From NCBI GenBank assembly GCA_038087015.1, contig JASBNA010000013.1, positions 620,001 to 684,000 of the forward strand: a stretch of 64,000 nt of DNA, in the 5' to 3' direction. Made by a program: the position numbers and the translations under genes. A model generated the notes under the pieces. It made no database searches, had not been told where the DNA came from, and saw nothing but the letters and a program-made list of their open reading frames with translations. The stretch comes from Cerrena zonata (Eukaryota > Basidiomycota > Agaricomycetes > Polyporales > Cerrenaceae). Positions 42,507 through 51,571 of this stretch are shown one piece after another (within the stretch, counting starts at the first letter, position 1; every line of letters begins with the position of its first letter).

Positions 42507-43742
42507 CTACTGTAATAACTGGTCTCTGTAATGAGGTTGGTTATTAATGAACTTAGCAGATCTTCTATCATTAATATCTTCTCTTTTCTTTTCTCTACCC
42601 CAAGCCCTCTTTTGAGCAGAGACTTCGGCCTTATCTTTGAAATTCATGAAATGTCTAGTTTCTGCTGCAATAACAGTACCTTGACCTTCAGATAAGATAC
42701 GGTCTGGTGGTAAGTTTTGTCTGTAATATCTTGCTAATGAACGGTGTCCAATTACCGCACCAGAAGGTAAAACAAGCTCTTTATTATTTTGGTAAAGGGC
42801 ATTATTATCATTTGGAGGTAACTCTTCGTCATCATCGTCACCTTCTTCACCACTAGAAACGTCTTCCCAATCACCTTCTTCCGCATCACCTTCATCACCA
42901 TTAACTTGTACAGCATTAGAGTCATAAGTTGAGCTAAAATCATAAAATTCTGATATTTCTAATTTTTCATTTTCAGATTCGTACGGTATTTTCATATGTC
43001 TTTTATTGAGCATATGTTCTCTAACGGCTTCAACGTTTCTACCTTGATAATTACATACAAGACAAACATTACCATAACCGATTTTTTCGCCCAAGTATTT
43101 AATCAAGCCTTCTTTGTCAACCAAATACTTTTGTTCTGGTATATAGAGACCATGGTGGGAGAACATATGACTTTCATTTTCTTCTAAGCTTTCAAAATTA
43201 GCACCTTTCTTAGCATGACAAAACAAACATGTAGTAATGGGTATTTCAGTACGGTTAGCAAGTTTTTCTGCTATTAAACGTTCTTGGACTTGTTCAGGAG
43301 TTAATTCTTCCTCATTTTTTGGCTCTTCATCTTTCTTCTCTAACTCATCCTTCTTTTCAGCTCCATCCTCTTTAATCTCAGCCTCTTGTTCCTTTATCTC
43401 AAAAGGCTCTCCATTTCTCTTTGCTATCATGGCCTGTCTTGCAGTCTCTAAAATCTGTCTCTTCTTTTCTTGTAATGCCTCTTTTTCTCTTCTCCTTAAT
43501 TCTTTTTTGGTTAATTGTTTGTCATTGGTAGTATTCTTCTTACCTCCAGAGCTCTTAGAGCTATCTTCGTTTTCATTCAAAGATAATGCTGCAACTTTAT
43601 TGTTGAAAAGATCTTCATCTATAGGTGGTAATTGTGCAACTCTTCTCTTAAGATTATAACGATGCCATTCTGATTTCATATGTATACGTTGATCTTCCGG
43701 CGTGGGGAAGGCCAAGTTACACGAGTTACAAGTATATTGCAT
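42507..43742 (-). CDS. REI1: Cytoplasmic pre-60S maturation factor Rei1
   Basis: Rei1 releases Arx1/Alb1 from late pre-60S particles with Jjj1 and probes the peptide exit tunnel. The 411-residue protein begins with a C2H2 finger (YTCNSCNLAF, ending HMKSEWHRYN) that is diagnostic for the family. After a basic, Glu-rich coiled region (about 80-160), paired fingers follow: TTCLFCHAKKGANF and VCLVCNYQGRNVEAVREHM, with GLIKYLGEKIGYGN between them. An acidic stretch (about 275-310) and the conserved end (LARYYRQNLPPDRILSEGQG) complete it. S. cerevisiae Rei1 is 393 aa. The frame is intact. It converges on LAS21 with 65 bases between stops, and diverges from RRP6 across a region with PAC- and RRPE-like motifs. 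Confidence 0.95.
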   Translation of the reverse strand: MQYTCNSCNLAFPTPEDQRIHMKSEWHRYNLKRRVAQLPPIDEDLFNNKVAALSLNENEDSSKSSGGKKNTTNDKQLTKKELRRREKEALQEKKRQILETARQAMIAKRNGEPFEIKEQEAEIKEDGAEKKDELEKKDEEPKNEEELTPEQVQERLIAEKLANRTEIPITTCLFCHAKKGANFESLEENESHMFSHHGLYIPEQKYLVDKEGLIKYLGEKIGYGNVCLVCNYQGRNVEAVREHMLNKRHMKIPYESENEKLEISEFYDFSSTYDSNAVQVNGDEGDAEEGDWEDVSSGEEGDDDDEELPPNDNNALYQNNKELVLPSGAVIGHRSLARYYRQNLPPDRILSEGQGTVIAAETRHFMNFKDKAEVSAQKRAWGREKKREDINDRRSAKFINNQPHYRDQLLQ

Positions 43743-43819
43743 TATGGATATGGTTAGTAAAGACCAAAAGAAACCGAAGGTATGCTTATGCTATCAAATT
43801 TCTAATACAAAAACTGCAA

Positions 43820-43838
43820 CTCATCGATTGAAATTTTT
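43820..43838. promoter_or_regulatory. PAC-like and RRPE-like motifs between REI1 and RRP6
   Basis: CTCATCG (complement CGATGAG, the PAC core) at 43820-43826 is followed at once by TGAAATTTTT (43829-43838), close to RRPE. The pair is typical of ribosome-biogenesis promoters in yeasts; both flanking genes belong to that class. Confidence 0.55.
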
Positions 43839-44021
43839 TTTTTTTTTTTTTTTTTTAAGACTTGAGAAAAGACCTTTTGTGCAGGAACGTTGAAAAGTTT
43901 CTAACAAAATCAAAAAAAAGAGAAGAGCAGACATTGAATTTACGTATCAAGACCGGATTGAACATACATTGGGATAGGCCTGTACTTTAAAAGGGACCAA
44001 GAGATCAAAGAGACAGGAAGC

Positions 44022-46339
44022 ATGTCAGAGGAGGAAAAAAAACCCGGTGTTTTCGATGGGGTATTACCAAAAGTAATGCAAACCATTCGGGCATCTAGTG
44101 CCTTAGCAGCACAAGACGTCAATTTCTATAAATCATTGGATGCCGAAGTTTCCAAGCTTATAGATGATAACGGAGGACAATTGCTAGATATAGTCAATAG
44201 TATGCTTCAAAAAACATCCAAGGAAGCCAAATCTATTGAATATGGGAAAGACCATGTAAGTTCTGACATCAGTTGGAAACCAATTTCCAATGCATTGGAC
44301 AATGTTTTTGAAAAAATTGATATTTTATTTGATAATGTTGAAAAAAATGGCAAGACAGGTCAAAAAGAAGATAAAATGATTTATTTGGAAGAAGGAGCTA
44401 ATGATAATGTTAATCAAATCAATAGTGGAAAGAAATTGAGTAAACCACAGCTCAGTTTTAAAAACAAGATAGATAATAGTCAAGCTAATCCTTTCAAGCC
44501 CAAACTTTCCAAGAAACCAAATGCATTGAAGAGTTTAGAAGAAGTGAGTGAAGTTGTTCCAGCGGAAACTATTATGAATGAAGAAACGGGAGAAACTTTG
44601 ATTGATCCTGCTCATTATGTACAACCATATGAATATGAGATTGACAATCAACCGTATCCAGAATCCATTTTAGAGAAAAAGGAACCGATACCATCAAAAG
44701 ATTGGAATGAAACTAGTGCAATTTGGATTGAAACAAAAGAAGGATTAGAAGAAATGATTCAAGATTTAAGAGAAACTGAATGAGATTGCAGTTGATTTAG
44801 AACATCATGACTATAGAACGTATTATGGTCTTGTATGTTTAATGCAAATAAGTAACCGAGAAAAAGATTGGATTATCGATACTTTAAAGTTAAGAGATGA
44901 TTTAGAACCATTGAATGAAATTTTCACCTAACCCACAAATTATAAAAGTATTTCATGGTGCCTTCATGGATATCATATGGTTACAAAGAGATTTAGGTTT
45001 ATATATTGTATCGTTATTCGATACATTTCATGCATCTAAAAAATTAGGATTCCCAAAATTCTCATTAGCATATCTATTAGAAACCTTTGCAAATTTTAAA
45101 ACATCGAAAAAATATCAATTATCAGACTGGAGAGTTAGACCATTACTGAATGCAATGAAGGCTTATGCTAGATCAGATACTCATTTCTTATTAAATATCT
45201 TTGATCAACTTAGGAATAAACTAATTGATCAAAGAGAAAAAGATCATGATAATAAACTTCAGCAAGTATTATATGAATCACGTCAAGTTGCTAAAAGACG
45301 ATTTGAATATACTAAATTCCGTCCACTTCAAGATTCCTTGGTTACCGCACCAATAATGTCATCTAATAGAAGAGAACCATATAATCTGATAATGTATCAG
45401 TATAATGTACCCAGGGAGAAAAAACCAATCATGGCTACACTTTATGAATGGAGAGATATAAAAGCTCGAGAATTAGATGAAAGTCCAAGGTTTATAATGA
45501 GTAATCAAGTCATGGTGAGCTTAGCTCAATTGACCAAACCAGTTGATGCAAGTAAAGTTTTAGGATCATCTAGTTATTTGAGTGAGATAGTTAGAGTCAA
45601 TGCAAATGAATTGAGTAAAATAATGCAACAGACAATGGAAAAAATGGAAGAATTAGAACAAGAGTGGGAAATTCCAAGAGATGGGAATGACGAAGATAAA
45701 GATCTGATTAATATAAATAAGTTAGCATTCACTACTGTTGCATTTAAAAAATTAATTGAAAGTTTTGACCAACCAATACAAAAGGATTTGATCAAGAATA
45801 ATTCTCAAATCTTATCTAGAGTATTTAAGAATGGAGAAGATGAGTTTCTGATTGAATACGATGGAGATGGTAATGTCATCCATCATCACGGAGAAGAGTT
45901 CATTGAGAGATACAACTATGCCATGGAGCAATTCGATAAGATGAACCAAGTTGAATTCGAACAAGAGGAGAAACCGGACTCGAAACAAGAAGAAGCAGCA
46001 GAAGAAGAAGCAGAAGAAGAAGCAGAAGAAGAAGCAGAAGAAGAAGAAGCAGAAGCAGAAGAAGAAATTGATAGTAATGAAGTTATAACGTTGAAAAAGA
46101 AGAAAATGCAAAAGAAACAACCGGTCAAGTCGAAAGAGGAACAACCAGCTTACGACTACGAAAATGCCGATAAGGTATTACTTGATATGAACGATCGTCG
46201 TCGTCAAAATAGACAAGAGAACAAAAAGAAGAGATCGTTTGATCCGTATAATAAGGAACAAGGAGGACCCCAATCAAGTAAGCGTAGTAAGAGAATGAAT
46301 ACAGGTAAAACAACTACTTTCACCAATAAGAAAAGATAG
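44022..46339 (+). CDS. RRP6: Nuclear exosome 3'-5' exoribonuclease Rrp6, two apparent +1 frame breaks
   Basis: Rrp6 is the DEDD-Y nuclease of the nuclear exosome for rRNA, snoRNA and cryptic transcripts. The ATG at 44022 opens the N-terminal PMC2NT domain. The frame stops at 44781-44783, the +1 frame continues ([15 protein letters not shown], exo motif I) to a stop at 44929-44931, and the next +1 frame ([19 protein letters not shown], exo [12 protein letters not shown], exo III) runs to 46339. Two single-base insertions (around 44777-44784 and 44927-44929) would explain both; the total is then about 771 aa (S. cerevisiae 733). An HRDC-like region follows, then a Glu/Ala repeat at about 46000-46070 and a basic tail for nuclear import. 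S. cerevisiae RRP6 is YOR001W, the first ORF right of CEN15. A CTG at 45146-45148 falls where S. cerevisiae Rrp6 has Ser. Confidence 0.93.
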
Positions 46340-46375
46340 TCTTCACATATAATATATTAAATATACACCGATAAT

Positions 46376-46822
46376 CTAATTCTTGTAATGAGCAGGAGGA
46401 GGCCCATCAGGTCTTTGAAAATCACTATTATCGTAAGCACCAGACGATTGGTTATTACCATAACTACTTATACCACCTTGATTATAGTTACCCCCTTGGT
46501 TATAACCACCTCCACCATAATTGGTACCACCAGGCCCATCATTACCATAATACCCACCAGTCTGTTGAGTTTGTTGATAGTATTGATTATTTGGAGGTGG
46601 ATACTGATCATGAGGCTGGGGATTCACTTGAACTGGTCTCTTCTTTCTTCTTTTACAACAAAAGAATAAAATCAACAAGAAAATCACCGGGATAATAACC
46701 AAAATCCAAAGTAACCATCTGTAACGGTACCAATTACTACGGTATCCTCTATTGGAATAGTAATATCTTTTGGAAAGTTTCGCACCTTCGGAGGCAATTG
46801 ATTGAATATCTTTAACAAACAT
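46376..46822 (-). CDS. Rcr-like single-span membrane protein
   Basis: The first ATG is at 46822 (MFVKDIQSIASEGAKLSKRY), giving 148 residues; upstream the frame is open only through a poly-T tract without an ATG. A Tyr/Arg-rich luminal segment precedes one membrane helix (LLWILVIIPVIFLLILFFCC, about 41-60), a basic stop-transfer KRRKKR and a Pro/Gln/Tyr/Gly-rich cytosolic tail (YPPPNNQYYQ, GGNYNQGG). This matches the layout of Rcr1/Rcr2, regulators of chitin deposition and plasma-membrane protein sorting, but the similarity is mostly architectural and I see no clean PPxY motif. It converges on RRP6 (36 bases apart). S. cerevisiae RCR1/RCR2 (YBR005W/YDR003W) are also centromere-proximal. Confidence 0.6.
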   Translation of the reverse strand: MFVKDIQSIASEGAKLSKRYYYSNRGYRSNWYRYRWLLWILVIIPVIFLLILFFCCKRRKKRPVQVNPQPHDQYPPPNNQYYQQTQQTGGYYGNDGPGGTNYGGGGYNQGGNYNQGGISSYGNNQSSGAYDNSDFQRPDGPPPAHYKN

Positions 46823-48264
46823 AATTGAAAGATAACCCTGCAAAGAAGTAATTGAAAAAAAAAAAAAAAACAAAAGATTGGGTTATTTATAAGAAAAGTG
46901 AAAGCAAAAGAGAAAAAATTGGCATGCTTGAAAAAAAATTTCAACAATAATATGAGATGAAATTGACTTGCAAATTGAGTATTTTCAATGATGTTTACTG
47001 CTACAAGCAAACTAAATGTGCATCAAACGGCTATACCCATTTCATCTTTGTTTGTTGCTCAAACAGACCTTTGGTTTACGGTCATTAATTCATGCTTAGC
47101 CTACAAAGGGTGCAACCTGCAAACACGCAACATGCAAACACGCAATCTGCAAAATAACATGCAAACATATAATCTGCAAAAATGTAATCTGCAAAATGTA
47201 ATCTGTAAAAATGCAACATGCACTTACTCAACCTGCAATTACATAATCACATAACTACAAAAGTGTTGATGATTCAATCACCACTTCCTTCTTACACCTT
47301 ATTTATCACCCTTGAAACAGTCTTAACACTCTTAGCGGGTTAAGCGAATGGTACGTGCTACCTGCACCGGAGGGAACTTGTTTACTTTCTTCACTTTATT
47401 GCTTTTAAGCCATTACATGATTCTACAGCACCCAACGTAGTCTGACATTTTAGCCGCTCAAAGTTTATTTGCCTCATTCAACCAATTGTTACAGTTAATT
47501 GTTAGTCAATCCATTCAATTGACAATCAAATAGTCGAGGTTGATTCTAGTCAGTTGGCCATTCACCCTGTTTGCTTTGATTGGTTATTTTATCTTGAAAA
47601 CTGGTTGTTTTCGTTGATTTTGGTTTCGTTATTGGGTTGTTTCTTTTACCGCCTCAAAAACTACAGTGTGACTTTTTTTTTTGTTCTTTTGTTCTTTTTT
47701 CTATTGTTACTACAACTTGTTCTCGCTAGCTTTGACTTTATTCGTTTATATGTATGAATGATTAATTTGAAACCAGCTTCTTTTTAAAAATTGAACAAAA
47801 CTATTCAATAAGCCCAGTGGATCAAGTCAAACAAAACTAGTCACTCGAACAAACACCCCTTGAACTGCTCAATCTAATCGGCCCTGTTCGATATCATTCC
47901 AATCCAGACAAACATTACGCATTCTCCACCCCTCACTACGTCATTGCAATTTCAAGGTTTATACGGGGTTTATTCAAAGACTAAACCAGTTCAATTTTTA
48001 CGGTACTCAATAAAAGATCTCGTTCCCTTTTTTCCCAGTCTTTTGTCTCTTTTTTTTTTTTTTTTTTTTTTTTCTTTCCCTTCTTTCTTTTTTTAGCTAA
48101 TACTCGTTTTAACCTTCTATTTACTTTAAACTTTCAATCCTTCTTTTTTGTTACTCTTTCTTCTTCTTCTTATTTGACTCTTGCAATTGCTTCATTTTCA
48201 GTTCGGATTTTCTTTTTCCCCTGTCCGCTGTTTGTCCTGTCAGTCTTCAAACCATAGAGAAACC
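46823..48264. other. Long intergenic region with a minisatellite
   Basis: About 1.4 kb separating divergent genes. It holds a degenerate 14-15-bp tandem repeat (47113-47243) and T-rich tracts (about 48049-48080). Frames at 46988-47254 (which translates the repeat) and 47554-47757 (starting at TTG-like or low-complexity sequence) are not convincing genes. Confidence 0.6.
47113..47243. repeat. Degenerate minisatellite, unit about 14-15 bp, around nine copies
   Basis: Units vary around CAACCTGCAAACACG: CAACATGCAAACACG, CAATCTGCAAAATAA, AATCTGCAAAAATGT, AATCTGCAAAATGT, AATCTGTAAAAATG, CAACATGCACTTACT and CAACCTGCAATTACA. Copies diverge in sequence and slightly in length. Confidence 0.8.
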
Positions 48265-51252
48265 ATGAGTTTTTATATGGTTCCTACGGTTCTGTACCAA
48301 ACCCAACAAAAATTGAAAAATGCAAAACAGAAAAAGAAGAAGGTAAATACTCATAAGAAACATCATACTAATCATCACGATGAAAACTCTATTTCCGATT
48401 TAGAGTCTCCTAAAAGTTCAAGTCTGAACTCTAATTCTTATTCCAATCACAAAAAGGACCTGTCTTCTAAATCTCCTACAGAAACACCGGCCAATCACTC
48501 TACTTTATCGACTCCTACTCTAAACAGTTTTCCAAATCCTTTCTCTTCTTCTCCTTCTCCAAATTCGGTATCTGGTGTTCATCCTTCCCCTCCCTTGAGT
48601 TCTCATAATCAATTTCAAAATAATTCAACAATCGATTCTTTGCATTTTAATTATAATAATCCTTCACATTCCTCCAAATTGAAAAATAATCTAATGAATG
48701 AAGAAAACTTAACTATATCTCCTCCGGAGTCTTCTAAATCAATTTATTCTTTTCAATTTAATAATCCAACCAATGATCAACAACCTACTCCTCAATCTTC
48801 TCATTTTAATCAAGGCGATTTATCTCCCATAATGCCCGATACTCATAATGCCCCTTCTACAAATAATTCTGCTTCTCTTCCTGGATCAATGTCTCATCAA
48901 GCTACCGATCAGGATTCTCCCTTTATTTCTCATTCTCATAACCGTTCAAATTCTTCTCTTCCTTCAAATATTGCTGCTAAATTCTCAGATCCAAAACTAA
49001 ATTCCCTGAATAGTACCTCTCCTTGGTCTCATAATCTGGATTCAAATTCCACTCCAGATTTTAATGATCATAAACCTCATTCTCCCTTTAGTGGTTCATT
49101 TGATTCCAATTCGGTATCTCCTCAAGATGATAATCAATTTCGTCAGAATTCTTTAGCTTCTTCAGTTTTATCATCCCATTCTTCAGGTTCATCATCAAAC
49201 GTTTTCAGACGTAACTCTTCTTTAGGTAGTTTTGGTCCTAGCTCAAAACAAAGTTCGTCTTCTCAATCTCGTTTCACTAGAAGATTATCCTCACCTTTCT
49301 TGCATGATAAAGCAAAACATCATTTGTCTTTTCATAATAGTCATGGCAACCGCAAATCAGAAAGTCCCTTACATTCTCCCAACCTGCCAGGGAATACTTC
49401 TTCCAATGCTAATACGGTAAAAGAAGCAGATGATTCCAAAACAATCCAAGGTCATTCTGGTAGTAGTGGGACTTTGGTTTTTACAAGTACTGATTCACCA
49501 AAATCTCCTTTCGGAATGTCTTCAATAAAGCAAGATTCTTATTTTTCATATAAAATTCCTCAATTTAAACCATTAATTGATTTAGAAGGTTTGAATAGTC
49601 CCGAAAGATTACAAAAAAATTTGTTATCTCCAGCTTTTCAAATATTTCGTTTCAATAACTTTCTTGATATTTTATCAGAACATCAAACTAATGATCCAAC
49701 CAATTTTGCTAAAATTAGACACCATTCCTTAATGAAATTTATTCACCGCCATGTAAGGACTAAATATTTGAAGGAACAGAATTATGATTTTAATCAAACG
49801 GAAGATATCAGATCTTATGAAGCCTTGTTAGCTTATGAATTATTGGCATGCCGCTCATTTCTTCGTCGTTTAATCCATTTGGAATCAAAAGCATCTTCTA
49901 AAAATACTATTGTTAACTGTGAAGAATTGGTTCAAGTGAATTTTGTCAATTATATAAGATACATTCTTAACTTGCCAAACTTGGAAGATTTAGCAATGAA
50001 ACCTGATGATTTGGATGATATTACGAAAAATCACTATAGAATCAAGGAAATCTTTAATACAATCCAAGCTGGTCTTTATCATTTGAAAAGAGAAGATAGT
50101 GGTGATGAAATGACAAATTCATCGACTATTGTTCATCTTTTATTACAATCTATAACTAAGGTTTCCTATGAATATATTTTACTCGAAAAGTATCATATTC
50201 ATATAATTACTAAATTGAAAAATAATTCTTTACTAGAAAGTCGAATTACAAAAAAATTATTCAATTTGTTCCATTTACATTTAACTTTGAAAAAATATGA
50301 ATCTATTAAAGTTTTGAATTATAATATTCATTTTAGTGCCCAATTTCTGTGGTTTTTATCAATAACAATTCCTTTCGTTAGAGTGTTTGAATCCAATATA
50401 TATGCCGAAGATGAGAAATTGATCAACAATTATGAGGCTTATTATAATCATCAGCGAAATTTACCCCAACTGGAAATTACTTCTTTCAAAGAATCCGATG
50501 CAGAATTATTTGAAACTTTCTATAAACATCTCAACTTTAAGAATGATTATAACTATTACCGTGGACTCAAATCCAAACATTTAGTTAATTTACACCGACA
50601 AATTGATGATAAATCTCCAAGATACGCACATACTAAAATCGCCGAACCTCTGACTACGTATAGCCACAAACCCATGAATTTTGAATACTATTCAAAATCT
50701 TTATCAACAATAGAACTGGAAACTTTTTATGCTATCCATAGTGCCGATCCAGTTTTACAATTCACTCCACTGAACTATAAAATTGTCTTGAGAGAATTCT
50801 ATCGTATTTTGAAGGTAGGTGGAGTATTGGAACTACCCATCTATAAGCTTGCTCTTAATGATATCAGGGATATAAGTAAATTGCAAGATGAAGCAGCCAA
50901 AGATATTGCTAATCAAAATACTGATGAAGATAAAACTATTAATCCATCGGACTATTTGGATGTTGATCTATTGATTAAATTTAATTTGATTCCTAACTTC
51001 ACCAGAACTTTATTAAAAGAACTCAACGTTGTCTTCGGAACAAAAAACTTAAAATACACTGTGCTTCTTTTGAACTCGGCTACTGAAGTAAATCGCTATG
51101 TTGTCAAGCATGTAGCCTTAACTATGAATGAAATATTTGGACAAACTGACAAGTTTGCCGAGAAATACGGTCTTGATGATACTAAGCTGGAAGCTATAAG
51201 TGATGGGGTCCATTACTACTATTACATCAAGGCTGAAAAAACTGAATCTTGA
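48265..51252 (+). CDS. Large protein of unknown function, Ser/Asn/Pro-rich N-terminus with a methyltransferase-like C-terminus
   Basis: The open frame extends upstream to 48181 only from a TTG; the first ATG is 48265 (MSFYMVPTVLYQTQQKLKNA), giving 995 residues. Residues 1-430 are low complexity: a basic start (KQKKKKVNTHKKHH) and then Ser/Asn/Pro/His-rich sequence with many SP sites, suggesting kinase regulation. From about 470 the protein is helical and folded (FKPLIDLEGLNSPERLQ, AYELLACRSFLRRLIHLE). The last ~150 residues include YKIVLREFYRILKVGGVLELPI, which resembles the post-motif region of class I AdoMet methyltransferases; the usual glycine-rich motif I (GxGxG) is not evident, so activity is doubtful. 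I do not recognise a named family. A long T-rich leader suggests a regulated mRNA. Confidence 0.75.
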   Translation: MSFYMVPTVLYQTQQKLKNAKQKKKKVNTHKKHHTNHHDENSISDLESPKSSSLNSNSYSNHKKDLSSKSPTETPANHSTLSTPTLNSFPNPFSSSPSPNSVSGVHPSPPLSSHNQFQNNSTIDSLHFNYNNPSHSSKLKNNLMNEENLTISPPESSKSIYSFQFNNPTNDQQPTPQSSHFNQGDLSPIMPDTHNAPSTNNSASLPGSMSHQATDQDSPFISHSHNRSNSSLPSNIAAKFSDPKLNSLNSTSPWSHNLDSNSTPDFNDHKPHSPFSGSFDSNSVSPQDDNQFRQNSLASSVLSSHSSGSSSNVFRRNSSLGSFGPSSKQSSSSQSRFTRRLSSPFLHDKAKHHLSFHNSHGNRKSESPLHSPNLPGNTSSNANTVKEADDSKTIQGHSGSSGTLVFTSTDSPKSPFGMSSIKQDSYFSYKIPQFKPLIDLEGLNSPERLQKNLLSPAFQIFRFNNFLDILSEHQTNDPTNFAKIRHHSLMKFIHRHVRTKYLKEQNYDFNQTEDIRSYEALLAYELLACRSFLRRLIHLESKASSKNTIVNCEELVQVNFVNYIRYILNLPNLEDLAMKPDDLDDITKNHYRIKEIFNTIQAGLYHLKREDSGDEMTNSSTIVHLLLQSITKVSYEYILLEKYHIHIITKLKNNSLLESRITKKLFNLFHLHLTLKKYESIKVLNYNIHFSAQFLWFLSITIPFVRVFESNIYAEDEKLINNYEAYYNHQRNLPQLEITSFKESDAELFETFYKHLNFKNDYNYYRGLKSKHLVNLHRQIDDKSPRYAHTKIAEPLTTYSHKPMNFEYYSKSLSTIELETFYAIHSADPVLQFTPLNYKIVLREFYRILKVGGVLELPIYKLALNDIRDISKLQDEAAKDIANQNTDEDKTINPSDYLDVDLLIKFNLIPNFTRTLLKELNVVFGTKNLKYTVLLLNSATEVNRYVVKHVALTMNEIFGQTDKFAEKYGLDDTKLEAISDGVHYYYYIKAEKTES

Positions 51253-51571
51253 TTCTTTTTAAGTGATAGTTTTATATTCATTTCTTTTTTTGTATTATTA
51301 CACACTCAACTATCATGACTTATCTTATGCTTTTTGTTTGAATAGTCGCTACTCAAACTACCCTATGTACATAATTAATAGACAATTAGATTTAGAATTT
51401 GTATATTGCAGGGTACTTACTACAGTATCTTTTTTGCAATCTTATATTTGTGTAGTGAAAAACAAGTTATGAGTCAAACTTATAGTGCGACAAGAGTCAA
51501 CAAAAATTGAAAAAAAAAAAAATTCATGGAGAAGATTGATCTTTTACTTTATCTTTAGTTGAATAGGTAGA
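51253..51571. other. Intergenic, unknown gene / HIS7
   Basis: About 319 AT-rich bases with a 3' untranslated region and the HIS7 promoter. GTGCGACAAGAGTCA (about 51485-51499) contains GAGTCA, close to the Gcn4 half-site-rich TGACTC element (complement), 74 bases before the ATG; consistent with general amino-acid control of HIS7. Confidence 0.5.

Noticed and set aside
46988..47254. Frame encoding repeated NLQTRNMQTRNLQ peptides
   Set aside because: It is a read-through of the non-coding minisatellite and is not supported as a gene.
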